Assembly (NCBI GenBank): GCA_964017145.1
Contig: OZ024843.1
Coordinates: 1 to 64,000, forward strand
Direction of reading: 5' to 3'
Origin: Agrocybe praecox
Lineage: Eukaryota > Basidiomycota > Agaricomycetes > Agaricales > Agrocybaceae
DNA length: 64,000 nucleotides
Shown: piece by piece, positions 1 through 12,795 of the stretch
How positions within the stretch are numbered: the first letter of the stretch is position 1
Layout: each line of letters opens with the position of its first letter
Translations under genes and position numbers: made by a program
The notes under the pieces: model-generated
What the model was told of the DNA's origin: nothing
Seen by the model: the letters and a program-made list of their open reading frames with translations, nothing else
Database searches by the model: none

Positions 1-509
1 GGTAAGAACGTGATGAGTGAATGAATGGATGGATGAATGGATTGAATAATAAAAATAACTCGATAGCAGGAGCAGGATTGATCAGAACCCATCCAAAGCG
101 CTTGCTTGCTTCGTCAACGAGGACCAAAAGCGAAGGGATAAAACTCGTATAATTCCCAGGCAGATCCATCGGCGGGCCTATGACGTTGGTCAAAAATAAC
201 ACCGCCACCCAGCGCCTGCATGAACAGCATCCTGCCCAGGGTATGTACGGGCGTCTCCTCTGACCTAGGGGTGGGGGTGAAATGTGTATATGAAGATGGA
301 TTTAGTCGTGAGGACGTAAGATATGCGCGGAATACCCGACAAGGTGGTTGACCCAGGAATGGGGCGATAAGCTACCGTGGCCGGCCTCATCGGCCATACA
401 CCACTAACTGGCGAGGATGACGCCTTGCCAGTGCCAGTAAAAAGCCCAGAGGGCCCACTTGAGTGCGTATCCGAGAATATGATAATGAAACGGCACCTAG
501 AAGAAGGAC

Positions 510-660
510 ATGGAAATTGGGAGCAAGAGGCAGAAGTCGTTCGGAAGTGGAAACGCCGAAGGTGGAGGGCCTCGTTTGGTCCTCCCGGCCCTAAAGTGCT
601 CAGGACCCAATGACACGCGTTCCGTTTGGGTAACTCCTCTTTCTTTCCACTTTTAAATTT
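510..660 (+). repeat. Direct repeat, left copy, flanking the GH31 remnant
   Basis: About 150 bp here matches 4358-4515 in the same orientation at roughly 85-90% by eye. Shared landmarks are GAGCAAGAGGCAGAAGTCGT, GCCTCGTTTGGTCC, CCCGGCCCTAAAGTGCTC and CTCTTTCTTTCCACTTTT. The right copy lies just upstream of the OrsD-type gene that starts at 4534, so this copy may be the solo end of a related element or one arm of a duplication. Positions 1-509 hold nothing I can support as a gene. Confidence 0.8.
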
Positions 661-677
661 CAAATTCCTAACAAACG

Positions 678-3000
678 TTGCACCTTATAGATCTGCAACT
701 TGATCCTCTGCTATCGTTTCTCACCCTAAATCAGTTCTTTGGCAGTTGCTGCTTGACCATCGAATACGTTGTTCCCGACGTTTTATCTGCATCCTCTCAA
801 CGATACGTGGTTACCGAAACACATCGCGCTGACAGGAGGCCCGCGCCAGCGGGTGAAGATTGGGAAACGAACGAGCTTGACATCAGCTCCCGGAGAGAAG
901 AATGGGTTTTTTTTGCTAGTAAAGTGCTGAGTAGGCAACATGCGGCACAAACTTGTACGGAAACCATCCCATTTACTTCGAACATCGTACAACGGGAACC
1001 CATGGGGTATTTCTTCTCAACTCCAATGGGATGGACATCAAGTTGACGAAGGACGACACTGGAGCTCAAAGCTTGGAGTACCATGTCATTGGCGGTTTGT
1101 ACTTTTACTTCCTCTCTGGCAGTGAAAGCGACCCGACTGAGGTGGCTAGGCAGTATGGTGAGGTTGTTGGTGTGCCTGCAGAGGTACCGTATTGGTCATT
1201 TGGGCTTCATCAGTGTCGTTTCGGATACCAGAGTGAGTTGGAGTTCCCACCCCTTTGCATGCACAGTTGCTCATCGATACCAAGATTTCGTTGACGTGGC
1301 TAATGTCATACCAAGATACGCTGCCGCCGAAATACCTCTGGAACTACGTGGACCGATATTGGTGTGCCGTGATTTTATGTTCTAGTTTTCTCTCGATTCT
1401 TAATGGCTATGCTAGATTACATGGACAGAGGAAGAGTATTAACGGTCGACCCAAATTACATCCCTCTGTTCAGGATGCGTGAAATCGTGGATTGCTTAGC
1501 TATGAGCAAAGATTCGGTAATGATCCTTTCACTTCGACCTTATTTTGTTCGTACTAATGGTCTTCCCCCCCCCGTAGTTTTGATGACAGACCCAGCGGTG
1601 GCGCACTTACCCTCTGAAGGGTATAGTCCATTTGACAATGGTAAATCCCTGGATATATAGCCGAAGGCTCCGAATGGCAGCGAGAGTCTGGGGCTGGTTT
1701 GGCCCGGTAAGCATGCTGACTTTTTTGAAAGATGCTACGTCTGTGCTAATATGTATGGCGACTCTAGGTGTAACCGCATTCCCGGGTAGGTCGTGCTTAA
1801 ATTTTCCTTTCCTCAACGACAAATTTATACCTTCAATAACAAGACCGGTTCCATCCCAAGATCCAACAGTATACCCTCAAGATGGGCTTGACATTGATGG
1901 TGCTTGGATTGACATGAACGAGCCATCAAATGTAAGTTGTTTCTGTCATCTATGATTTACCTGCGTATAACCGCTTCTATGTCACTAGTTCTGTAACCTT
2001 CCTTGCGATGACTCATACCAGCAAAGCCATCAACAAGCCATTCAAATGGCTTTGCCTCCACGCCCAAACCCACCTCCGGACCGAACACGCCAATTTTCGT
2101 GAATTCGAGTAATGGGTTAATGCGACAAGACGATCCATTGAACCCGCCCTATGCCATTAATAACGCAATGGGAGCCCTCTCTAATAAGACTGCATTCGTA
2201 AGTTGCTTCTACATTCTCATGCGCTCCAATAATTTGGTTAATTAACTGATCCGCAGACAAATACTAGAATACGATACCCACAACTTGTATGGCACGATGA
2301 TGTCTGTTGGCACTCGCAACGCAATGTTGGCTCGTCGTCCTGGCAACCGAACTCTAGTTATCACGCGATCGACCTTTGCTGGGGCTGGGGCACATGTGGC
2401 TGGGGATAATTTCAGCCAATGGGACCACTACCGGTTCTCAATCGCGGGCGTGCTTGGTTTTGCGTCCATATATCAAGTCCCAATAGTGGGCAGTGATATC
2501 CGCGGATATGGTGAGTCGTTGAGTCATGTTCTATGTCTTGCAGAATTGACCCACTCGCCTCAACAGCCGGAGATACGACTGAGAATCTATGCGCAAGATG
2601 GGCTATGCTTGGTGCCTTCTACCCCTTCATGAGAAATGTTCGTTCTTCAACGCATCATTGTTTCTCTTTGACTGATATCGCTATCTTTAGCATAATTCAG
2701 ACACTTCCATTAGCCAGGAGTTCTATACATGGCCATCGGTTGCTCAGGCAGCAAGGAATGCGATTGACATTTGGTATGATTAATTTTGTTGTTTTTCTGC
2801 CGGATGAGTTCTGATTATACCGTAGTTATCGTTTGCTTGATTATCTTTACACTGCCTTCCACTGGGCCCATTTGGATGGCACTCCTGTCCTCAATCCTCT
2901 TTGGTTCAAGTATCCGAAAGATGCGAACACATTCTCGATAGAGCATCAATTCTTCTTCGGAGACAACAGCCGCAGTGACGTCAGCAGTTTGCACAGGAGG
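678..3000 (+). pseudogene. Decayed GH31 alpha-glucosidase
   Basis: Fragments in changing frames match the family 31 glycoside hydrolases, which release glucose from alpha-glucans. In order: [18 protein letters not shown] with [13 protein letters not shown] and [14 protein letters not shown] (about 953-1232); [15 protein letters not shown] (from 1286); DYMDRGRVLTVDPNY (from 1410); LMTDPAVAHLPSEGY (from 1579); DGAWIDMNEPSN with the nucleophile Asp (about 1890-1930); NPPYAINNAMG; then TRSTFAGAGAHVAGDNFSQW with the acid/base Asp (from 2365); and LDYLYTAFHWAHLDGTPV (from 2835). GT-AG introns separate the blocks. Lesions: a frameshift near 950, one near 1345, a TAG replacing a conserved Trp codon near 1658, and decay around 2030-2160. 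The protein stops after FFFGD near 2965, so the C-terminal beta-domains of an 880-960 residue enzyme are missing. Confidence 0.88.
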
Positions 3001-3389
3001 GCTTGGGCAGTATGAAGGTTGTGGGTCTAAAGCCGCCAAGGAAGACAGGGCTGTCGTTTGTGATTTTGAGTCAGTTACAGGGAGAGATGCAGAAGAATAG
3101 GGAGGCGCGGAGATGAGTGGGTTGACAAGTGCAATGGGTGGGATTGGGGATGTCGATGAGCTTGGAGGAGTTTTGGTTAGTTTTCTTTTTCTTTCTTTTC
3201 TTTCTGAGTTTTACTGTGTATTTTTTCTTCTTCGTCAAACCAGCGCGATGATTTAGTCTCTTTCCTGTTCTTCTTTCCCCTGTGTTCAATAACAACTAAA
3301 CTCGTTTTTCTTTTCCCAGTCTACAAATTTGCCTCTTTTCTCTGCTCATTTGCCACCCGTCCGACCTCCTCAGGACCCGCAACCACAAT

Positions 3390-3938
3390 GTGTACCGGCT
3401 GCTGCCCTTCCAGCGGTACCCGCTGCTGGTGCTACCCAACCTGCCGCCACTAACGTCGTCGAGTACCTCTGGCTCGGCTGAAAACTCCTCCGCATCTTCG
3501 CCAATATCATCATCAACGACTGCCTCCTCAACCTTTCCCCCGACAGAAGTTGGAGAAGCTCCTGCATCGTTGTCGGCTACGGCTGTGGAAGCTTTACAAG
3601 CCCTACTCCGCGAGATACAGGCAGCTACTGGTCATCTGGACAAAGTGCAGAAGCTGGAGGATGTTCTTGTGCACCGCGATGAGATAAGGAGGGAGGTTGA
3701 GCTGTTGAACGAGCGTACCGGGATGGTTACAAAAACTGTAAACGCCGACTGGCATCATTTGCAATCATCAACAAAAATTCCAATGACCTCTCTTAATCGG
3801 AGTACAACGCATGATGTCTTCTCGTTTTCCGACGCATATACCTACCTTCATTTCGTCACATCAATCTTCAAATTTCTTACCCAACTTTCCACAGACTGCT
3901 GGACAGCCTGGAAATTTAGGATAGGTTTTGATGTTTAA
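3390..3938 (+). CDS. Hypothetical Ser-rich, coiled-coil protein (fragment)
   Basis: A 182-residue frame with a Ser/Thr/Pro-rich first third, then a heptad-like stretch around residues 60-115 (ALQALLREIQAATGHLDKVQ, then EEVELLNERTG-like spacing), and a less protein-like tail. An upstream ATG at 3115 followed by a possible intron (GT near 3176, AG near 3320) could supply an N-terminus, but the frames do not join cleanly. I do not recognise the family. It lies directly after the truncated GH31 remnant and may belong to the same rearranged segment. Confidence 0.35.
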   Translation: MYRLLPFQRYPLLVLPNLPPLTSSSTSGSAENSSASSPISSSTTASSTFPPTEVGEAPASLSATAVEALQALLREIQAATGHLDKVQKLEDVLVHRDEIRREVELLNERTGMVTKTVNADWHHLQSSTKIPMTSLNRSTTHDVFSFSDAYTYLHFVTSIFKFLTQLSTDCWTAWKFRIGFDV

Positions 3939-4357
3939 TTGATTTAGGTTCTAACTACTCTTTAACAAATGCTTTGCGGGATGGTAAACTTCAAAATATT
4001 GACGATGTTTCGACAATTTCCAGGATGGAATTTTGTAACGACAATTTACTGCAGCTGTGCACGGATTTTTCCTACATAGCTTTCTCAGCGCACCCTTTTT
4101 GTTGATACTTTAAATTTTGGGTATGGCTTTGGACTTTTTTTCGTGGAAGGGGGAGAGTGTAAGGTTGCCGCCTCATGGCAGCCCTGTTACTGGCTTACTC
4201 GTCACAGCCTCTGTCCTTTTTTACATATGTTTCGAGAAATCGAGCCATTTAACTTCGCTTTAACCTGAATTTTAGATTCGTGTTGCGACTGGTAATATTA
4301 TAAACTACGATGGGCGGTATTCGACGAGAAAATACTATCATTCGAAATTATGTACGA

Positions 4358-4515
4358 GGACATGAAAATTGAGAGCAAGAGGCAGAAGTCGTGCGGAAGC
4401 GGAAACGCGGAAAGGTGCGAGCCTCGTTTGGTCCACCCGGCCCTAAAGTGCTCGGGGTCAAAAGACGCGTGTTCCGTGTTGGTAGCTCTTCTTTCTTTCC
4501 ACTTTTGAAGTTCTG
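4358..4515 (+). repeat. Direct repeat, right copy, upstream of the OrsD-type gene
   Basis: Partner of 510-660, same orientation. It ends about 20 bp before the start codon at 4534, so it may contain promoter or 5' UTR sequence of that gene. The stretch 3940-4357 before it is AT-rich and holds no gene I can support. Confidence 0.8.
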
Positions 4516-4533
4516 CGTGGCAACAGGTGGTAT

Positions 4534-7500
4534 ATGCAAGGTGCAAAGCGGCTGCGCTCGCTGCATTCTAGCAGTGGGGATGACTCTGAGTGGGATTCGA
4601 GTAAAGGAGACAGTGATAGCGACGATGCTCCTTCAAATGTTATTCCTTCAAATAAAATTCAACGAAGGAAGCGGCCGAAGTTAACGAATACGAGCGAAAC
4701 CACCTCGATTTCCTCTCACGCACCCGTATTGACCAACAATACAGTTACCCATCTTGGAGGTTCCATAGTATGCGACTGTGGAGAATACCAGCACACTACT
4801 CTACTTGCAAAAACTGCTGCATGCACCATTCTAAAGTTGCTCAACCTGGCTTTTCCATTGACTTTGCACTCTCTTTACTGTGGCGAACACAACCTTGCTA
4901 TCCGACCCTGCAGCCTCCGCAAGCACTTCACTAAACAGCATCAAGATATTATTGCAGCAGGAATTCAGGGGAAGCTATTGGATGAACTAGCAAATCATCT
5001 GAAGGCCACATTCAATCTTACAGATGACATTGATAAAATGATCAATCAATTCCCCTCCACCCTTGACCAGCCTCTTCCTTGCCATAAACTTGTTGATGGG
5101 CAACGTGGTGGGGCAGCCTACAGATATCACTGCCAGTACCCAGGCTGCACAAGCTGGTCTATAATTGAAATTAAAACGACAATGACCCATAATGTTACAA
5201 GGCATGCCAAAGTTAAACATGGCAAAAAGACTTCTGACTTCCCAGCATTCAAAGCCCCAGTGTTGACCTGGAGTCTCCAAATTCATTCTGAGGAATCTGC
5301 TGCTCGATATCATTACTTTACACTACCCCACAACTGGACGTTTCGACAGCTAGAAGAGGCTTGGGTGTCGGTGAGGAAGAGAACGGGAGATGGGGATGAT
5401 CCAAGCAACTCCAAGGCAAACAGAGATAGTGTGCAGGATGCAGATGCAAATGTTTTCACACCCCGGGGCTGGGAGAAGAGTGTAGGATGGGCACACTATA
5501 AAACATCGTGTAGGGAACTGGGAACTATGGACAAAATGGCCTCATCAGTGCTCCCATTGTACCACATGAAGTCGAGAGAAAGATGGCCCTCAGTTGAAGA
5601 TTTTATGCACTTTAAGGTGTCACAATTGCGGGGTATTCTGTCGAAATACATGAACAATGCTATGGAGTATGCCCATGACAATCATGCCACCGTCATTGCA
5701 TCATTGTTTACATTTACTGAGTAAGTCATTTCCATCAATCTGACAACTATTGAGAGTCTGATATAAGCAATCCTGTAGAGAAAGACAGCATCAACCTACA
5801 TACAACAAAATTGTCCCTACAACTGTTTCAAAGTACTCGTCAGCCACGTTCTACGTGATACTGATGGCTATGAGAATGATTCTAGCCTACTTGGACGATC
5901 AATCCCCAGCACATCATAAGGAATTACTCCTAGAGGGTAATCCACTTCAACATACAAGGGCTCTGAGTTTATTCCTGGAACTCCTCAAACCAGGCAATGA
6001 TCTTGTAATAGAGTCTATTATGCCTGCACTGCATTTATTCTTGGTGTCTCTGGGGAAGCCAGGCGATCTTGATGTACAACACGTTAAGTGCCCCATGGAG
6101 CAAATGCTTCTTTTGAAAGACCATGCTCGGAAAGATGCATCAAGAAGGGAAAACCAAATTTTATCAAACTGCGCTGCCCACCTGTTTTGTATTAAATCTA
6201 TATTATACCATGAAGCACGGCTGCAACTGGCAGGAAATAACCTCTTCACATGGTACCTTAGGAAGGAGGAAGAATCCCAACAGGCGACATGGGATCAGAA
6301 TGTTATTGAAAATAAATTGGAGGAAAATGGCGTTGAAGCAGTCGATAGCGATGAAGACATGAATAATGGACTGTCATTTCAAGAGCAGCTGGAAAGAATT
6401 AGGGCTATGGGAAAACAAGGTACCACTTTCTGTTTTTTTGAATAGAACAATGCTGACAGTATATACATAGCTAAATCTACCAAAGAACATCAAGCCAAGG
6501 ATTATAGAGATGAAGAGCCTGCATTGGTTACTCTAAAAAGGTATGGATATCATAGTTCATCATTGGATCCTTTCCAAAATTCTTTCTTTTTAGAATATTA
6601 CAAAGTGAAAGTAACTGGGCTGATTACTTAGCGCCCAACACACCCTATTCTCGACTATCCTTCATCAAAATGTTTCTGCAAAAAGAATCTCTGGGAAATG
6701 AAGGGTCATACACAGTGTCATGCTCTAAGGATGGCTTTCATTTTGATGTTCAATCAAGGCAGTCCTCTCTGGCTCCTCCTATGTCTATTGACATGCGCAC
6801 TTGGGCAGCTGAAGTCAAGCAGACAATGGATTGCTTGATCCAGAGTATAAAACAACTTGTTCCAGCCACTGTCTTGGAGTATTTTTGTCCAAAGAAACTT
6901 ATAGATGACGGCAAGCTACATTCCCCCAGCTCACAGGATGTAAACAGAGAATACTTGCTGGAGATGCAAAATGAAGTTTACACCATTCTCCAAAACGACA
7001 AGGAAGACTGGTTCTCATATGAGTACGACCTTTTAGAGTGCCTATTTTTAGTCCTATCAATGGCTGGAGGCATCTCATTCCGAACCTGGCAGTACACATC
7101 GATCAGGGTGGATACAAATGGAAGTGACAGGCGCAACATCTACATCCTGAAAGATGGCACCATAATAATTTGCCGCCCAAAAGCAAAGCATAGTGCACAA
7201 GGTCATCTTGACTTTGCTAACACACTACTCTCCGTCCCAGCAGACATTTCTGCATATGTACTCTGTTATCTTTATGTAGCTCGTCCAGCTGCAAAACAAG
7301 TTCTAGAAGAAAATGGCCTTGAGACCAGTAATCGAGACTTCTTATGGTGCAATCCTCCCATATTTTTAATGGACACAGTACATGGGAATGAAGACTCTGA
7401 TAGTGTTAATACAGGTAATTCATCAATCTTATACCAGTTCATTTTTCCACATTAACAGCATTAGATTATCTTTGTTTAGATCATGCTGCACCTGTAGATC

Positions 7501-8618
7501 CGTCATCTAGCGGATTAAACACCCCAAACTCAGACTCAGATAGTGAGGCCTTAATAGATACGTCTGATGAAAGCAGCACCTCCGACTCTGGTGACATTGG
7601 CCCAAATTCTTCAGCTCAAAGCTCTTTGCAGAGAGAAGCCACACCAGGTGGAGTCTGGAGAGTTCTTGACTTCTCATCGTTCATCCAGGCGCATACCAGC
7701 CGCACACTGGGTGCCAAGCTCAACTCATATCTTATTCGCCAAATTGCTCAAGCAGTATTTCGTGCAAAAGCTCCAGAACTATTCAGTTTTGAATTTACTC
7801 CCCCTTCCAACTGGTTGGAAAAGGCCAATGAATTTGGATTTCCGATGGAATGGCTTGAAATCTTCCCCCAGGAAAAATGTCTTGATTTATTAGCTGTCAC
7901 TCACATATGGCAGGCTATACTACAATTATCTCCACTTCCCAAGTACTGCCTTCCTTTACTCCAAGACTCAATCTGTTTTCGAGAAGACACTGAAAAGCAT
8001 TGGTCTTCTTCAATATCAATAGCAATCAAGTGTGCCCACTCCACAAACATATTCTCCAATATGGAGGGTAATCTTACAGCAGATATTTTCCAGGTATCTC
8101 TCTTCCTATTGTTACTTTTATTCTCTGCTGATGGCATTACATCAAGCGTCTTGATTCTTGGAGGTCATCACCAGAGCTACCAGCTGTAATTGGAGGACTA
8201 GTATTTGGGATGAGTCAGTGCAGATTAGATAAAGAAATGCCTTTGTATGGCCTGCCTGTCAACATAGTTGTGAGAGCAATGCAGATTGTAGGTATACCAG
8301 CTTCAAAATGTATTGTAACATCATTGACCTTGAATTTTCCAGATTGTATTTACCCAAAGAAGTCCGGCATTACCAGACCCAAATCTTCATACACACACCT
8401 TGGACTACCTCATAAGCCAGCAGGCTGGATCAAATGACTACGCTACATATTTTGAAGCTGTGAAGTCATACAGAACACTGAACAAGATGCAATGGGATGA
8501 TTTGAGTCAATGTGTCTACAAGCTTCATCGTGATGTTTCTCTGCTCCCTGTAGAGGATGCCCAGTTGGAGGAAACTGAGTCTCTCATATCTGCATTTGAA
8601 AAGACAGGTCTTAATTAG
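4534..8618 (+). CDS. OrsD-like zinc-finger protein with possible tyrosine-recombinase-like C-terminus
   Basis: Seven exons join in frame: 4534-5720, 5779-6419, 6471-6540, 6594-7414, 7480-8093, 8147-8287, 8343-8618 (3750 nt, 1249 residues, no internal stop). All introns are GT-AG and 50-65 bp. The N-terminus is acidic/Ser-rich. Two Cys/His clusters follow: VCDCGEYQHTT with LYCGEHNL..RKHFTKQHQD, and YHCQYPGCTSW with HNVTRHAKVKHG. This layout resembles the OrsD family (PF12013) found in fungal helicase-linked and transposon-linked proteins. The middle has FQEQLERIRAMGKQ, typical of basidiomycete relatives. C-terminal blocks GGISFRTWQYTSI, RNIYILKDGTIIICRPKAKH, AKLNSYLIRQIAQAVF and LISQQAGSNDYATYF fall in the order of tyrosine-recombinase motifs (Arg, Lys, HxxR, Tyr), but with YLIR and GS where HxxR and GH would be expected. 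That fold call is an inference. No RecQ-type helicase follows. Start: first ATG of the open frame. Confidence 0.75.
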
Positions 8619-10544
8619 GACATTACTATATAATTACTCCAGATGTGTTATCATATAACTAAGCAAACATGGTTTTTTGTGTACATTGAGTGGTGTGCAA
8701 TGCATAGGCATCTATTTTCAAATTCATTGGTGACTGGGGTCTAAGTTATCCATCAAACCAAGGCTAATAATTGACAAGCTGATAATGGTTCAATATTTAA
8801 AAAGGCCTTGAACAGATAATGGCAGACAATTTAATGGAATTGCAGAACTAATGTTCAAGGGGAACCAATGACAATTGAAAACCTCAGCAATGGATGGTTG
8901 ACAATTGGTGCAGTGTGCGGGTTAGAATATTGATGTTAATAGCTGATCAATATTCTCAGTGAGAAATGGGTTTCGCTAGATACAATCTAATGTAATTATG
9001 CATATATAAAAATTGCATCTAGTTGTATAATCCGGACATGTAGTCCCTTTTGTTGTATGAAACTTATAACAATATCTAGTATCCACATCACAATACATGA
9101 GATATTCACATATCAATTAATACAACATTATCTATACTGTACATATCTGGCATTATACAACACCATAGAACATTCACCTCCAAGGCAAGCATTCAGTGGC
9201 ATCTAATGAGATACAGCCTAGCCTTATAAGTCATGTTCAAACTGTAAGATTATACAAGTCAGCAAAGTCATAATCTCATGCAAGTTGGAATATTGCTTAC
9301 TACATCATCACATAGGCAGCATAAAGAGGCATTGGCAGTCAATTGAGAACATAGAGCAGAGTGAGTGGAGGTCAAGTTTGTGATGATTTGATAGAGCAGC
9401 AAGGAGTCAGTAAACGGCAAAGTCAGAGCGGTTGAAAACAGCTGTCGAAGGACCAGAAAAAGAGTGTATTTGAAAGCACAGAAAGCGAGAGAATTCCAAG
9501 GCCAAACAGAGTGAGATGTGACAAAATGAGAACAGGTCTTGAGCACACAATAGTCAAGCAAGCAGGGAGAAAAGGGATGGAGAACATAAGAATTGGGATG
9601 TTCAAGGATTGGGAAGTGATGGCTCAATTGGTGATTCAGCTTATAAAACTGCATAAAATAGAGATGTCATTTTGAAGAAAAAATAACATACCATGAACAC
9701 TTCGTCATTTAGTAAATTGAGATTGTTAATGTTATCAATGGCCTTGAGTTGTTTACTACGCTTAGTGTAGTACTGCAAAAAAGTTAGTAAAGTAAACAAT
9801 GAACGGAGAAGGCATCGGCTTGTGCATGCCTTTGTCCAATGCAGTCCAGTACTTTTCAAAAAGAGAAGGAGTTGTTGCCCCAAAACAAAGTAAAAAGTCA
9901 CAGTAGTGTAGATTTTGGTGCATTCTGATTGGCATAGTAGTGCATAATAATGCACAACTTACCTAACAGACAGTGTTTTTTGTCATCTTCTTCATCCCCA
10001 GCACCATCTGGATCCCTCCTCGAAGCAGGTGAACTTGTTCCCGTGTTAGGGCAGCAGCCTTGCACTCAGTGCAGGCAAAGGCAGCAACACAGACATTCTA
10101 GCCATGTTAGATGGTGAAAGGTATTTGGCTATTGTACTGGAACCAGAAACCGTTGAATATTTGGCCATGACCAGTTTTTGAGCCTTCCGTCAATAAAAGA
10201 GCAGAAGAGACCAGAAAAAAAATGCATATGCATCATATTAAGCCATATATGAAGAAGACTCTACACCGGTCCATCAGGAAAACCCATTTTTGTCTTAAGC
10301 TGCTTTAGATAATTAGTAGCCCAGTCAAATCTTAATGAGTCTTTTTTTATCTTTCCAAGTCTTTGAGCATCTTTGGGGACAGGGTCATCTCTCTGATTAC
10401 CAAAGTGTCTTTTAGGCTCTTTCTAAGATTTTGAAAACTATCTTTGGATTAAAATGACTGAATAAGTAAGATAATTTTGGACTTTGAGATTTTGAGACAA
10501 AGACCATTGACGCACAGTAATAGACAACTGTAGCCTATATTAAC
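8619..10544. other. Gene-poor AT-rich stretch
   Basis: No gene can be supported. Short minus-strand frames at 9268-9654 and 9641-9955 lack recognisable motifs. A minus-strand patch near 9995-10100 reads FACTECKAAALTREQVHLL and could be a relic of a coding exon, but I cannot assign it. Confidence 0.5.
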
Positions 10545-10790
10545 GGGATGGATTAGAAAACATACAACCAGATAACATGTTATTTATAGACAGACACAGG
10601 AAACAGTGTCCCCGAAGTGCCCAACACTGTAATTGGGCTTCTGTACTATGTCGGGCATCATTTGTGGTGCAGAAGAAGCCCAGATATAATGTAGGGATAT
10701 GTTTTGGATTTTTGGGACCCTTTGCACCATCAAAAGAGGGCGGGAGGGGATGGATTGCAAAACATAAAAGTGGATGACGTGTTATTTTTA
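10545..10790 (+). repeat. Solo terminal-type repeat module
   Basis: Contains two copies of the motif GGATGGATTGNAAAACATA followed by a GGATGACGTGTTATTT-type block, at about 10547 and 10749. Between them is the shared stretch with CAGGAAACAGTGTCCC and the block ending CACCATCAAAAGAGGG. The same unit recurs at 15340-15600, 16400-16510, 45976-46080 and (reverse strand) 48390-48640. It marks an isolated end of the repeat family that brackets the KDZ-TET copies. Confidence 0.8.
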
Positions 10791-12795
10791 GCCAACCAGC
10801 AATGCAGCGTTGAGTGCAAGAAATCCCAAGACTGTGAATTGTAATTTTCCACCATCATGTGACATTTTCACAGCCACAATATAGATAAGATAAGATAAAA
10901 AAGCTTGACTTAAGACTTGCACCATTCAATATAGCTATGCAGGTGACATCACAGTCACTGCATACAATGACAGCACACATTGTGATGTTGACACGTCACA
11001 CTGGTTGTTCCTCAACTGCCATGATCCACTGCGCCCACTGGTTACATGACTGGGAAGTTTCGAGCATTCCTGCAAATGGAAGAAAGGGACACCCGGTCAT
11101 CAGCAATCTCATCAATTCCGTCGAAACATTCATGTCCAAAGGATCATTCAAACCAGATTTGAGGACCGTGGTGCGTTTTATCCATGGTGCATGAACATTG
11201 TGTTTTCATGTATATACAACTGCTTTAGGGAGTGTTCTTAGACACTGTTCAGAATCCCACAGCCACTGATGATCATAAAGGTTTCATAAGTTCATCCATG
11301 GGTGTCCGATGTGTACTTTTATTACTCACTAAGTATTCAGTTTGCTGATGGACTCGGTATATTGGCCAAACTCAACCAAACTCTGAACTAGCAAAAAAAC
11401 ATGAACGATACGGTCATTAATACACTCTATAACACTGTCCCTCATCCACCAGCTTCCTACCCCAGTCCCGACTTCTCGTACTGACATGCCAACGGCAGCT
11501 CCAACAATATCCAGATGCCTGACATTGGACGTGCAGGGACACCATACACGACTTGCATCCAAGGCAAGGCAGGGCTGCTCAGGTCATCTTTGCCTGACCC
11601 TGGGTTAAATTTTGACACAATTTTGAAGAGGAAAGGAGTGCATTAATCATTTCAAAAAAAGAAATTGATCTGTAATTTGAATGAACGGCCTGATCAGGTG
11701 ATTTCAACATTTCCGACATGGTAAGCAAGATTCCTTTCCACTTTGTTCGTTTATGTGAACAGTGCTGAATGCATGACTCACCAATTCTGCAGTTAAAAGA
11801 TCTATGTAATGGGACTTGCAATCTTTTTATCATCATTTCTTCTTCAAATTGTGGTTGCACACAGCTGCGATGGACGTCATTGGCGGTCATGAGGCTGGTG
11901 CACCCTCCTAAGGAATTGGTTGCTTGGCATGGCTGATGCCGAATGATACCATCCCGTCTATGGTGTCATTGGTTCCAGGTCCAAAAGGTATTCATTTGGT
12001 GGTTATAATCCTGCCTCCTCAAGTGCAACAAAGGCAAGCACGACACCTATAATTTCTGCACCCACACCTGTCCAAAGGCCACATATGAGTTGTATTAGAG
12101 GCTTATTACTCTGGCACTATAACTGCACAACCTAATGGGAACTACAAAAGGGAGGGTGTTCCATGCAAGCATTCTGACCCTGGATCATGGAAAATTTTTG
12201 GCTGGTCGGGTCGCACAGAGGAACCCCTCCATGACGAACTAGACAATTCATGCTTCGCTCTGGAGTCTGGAGGACCTGAACATGTGCTTGTACAAGCCAT
12301 TCAACCTCATTCTCTGTCGAGCTTGCCAGGTGCTGCTCAACCTAGACAGATTACTTGCACACATTTTGTCTTCAATGCACCAGTGTCAGATGCCATCAAC
12401 AAGATATATATATTCTGGTACCAATAATCCCAGCAAATTTGAATTCTTTGCCGCCCATGTGAAACAAGCATTTGGCATTCCAGAGTCATTTGAATCACCA
12501 CCACATGTTGGACCAGTTTTATAAGATATACGGTTATAAGCATGTAGCCATTTTGTAAGGTCAGCCTTAGTAAATGGTGGCTGTCTTACAAGACATACAT
12601 TTAATAGGTGTTCCCCAAATGGCATCCTCTCTCCGAACCATCCTCCAAGCGAGTAAACCCGCCATGAAAGTCGCTGATGCGCCGTTCTTTGCTTACTCAG
12701 CCCGCCCATCCCATCTTAGTACATCTAATCAGGAAAGCACATGCGCTCTGCTTACTCAGCGCACCGGAATGAACACCTCAGTGGTGAAAGACACT
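10791..12795. other. Decayed unidentified sequence
   Basis: Several protein-like patches with stops between them: 10937-11194 (+) with HCAHWLHDWEV and ISNLINSVETFMSKGSF; around 11395-11490 (+) with NDTVINTLYNTVPHPPASYP; and around 12145-12420 (+) with EGVPCKHSDPGSWKIFGWSG. Their spacing suggests one or more mutated genes on the plus strand. I do not recognise a family. Confidence 0.4.

Noticed and set aside
8210..8437. Separate small gene downstream of the OrsD-type gene
   Set aside because: Its two halves are exons 6 and 7 of the seven-exon model, which join in frame across introns 8094-8146 and 8288-8342.
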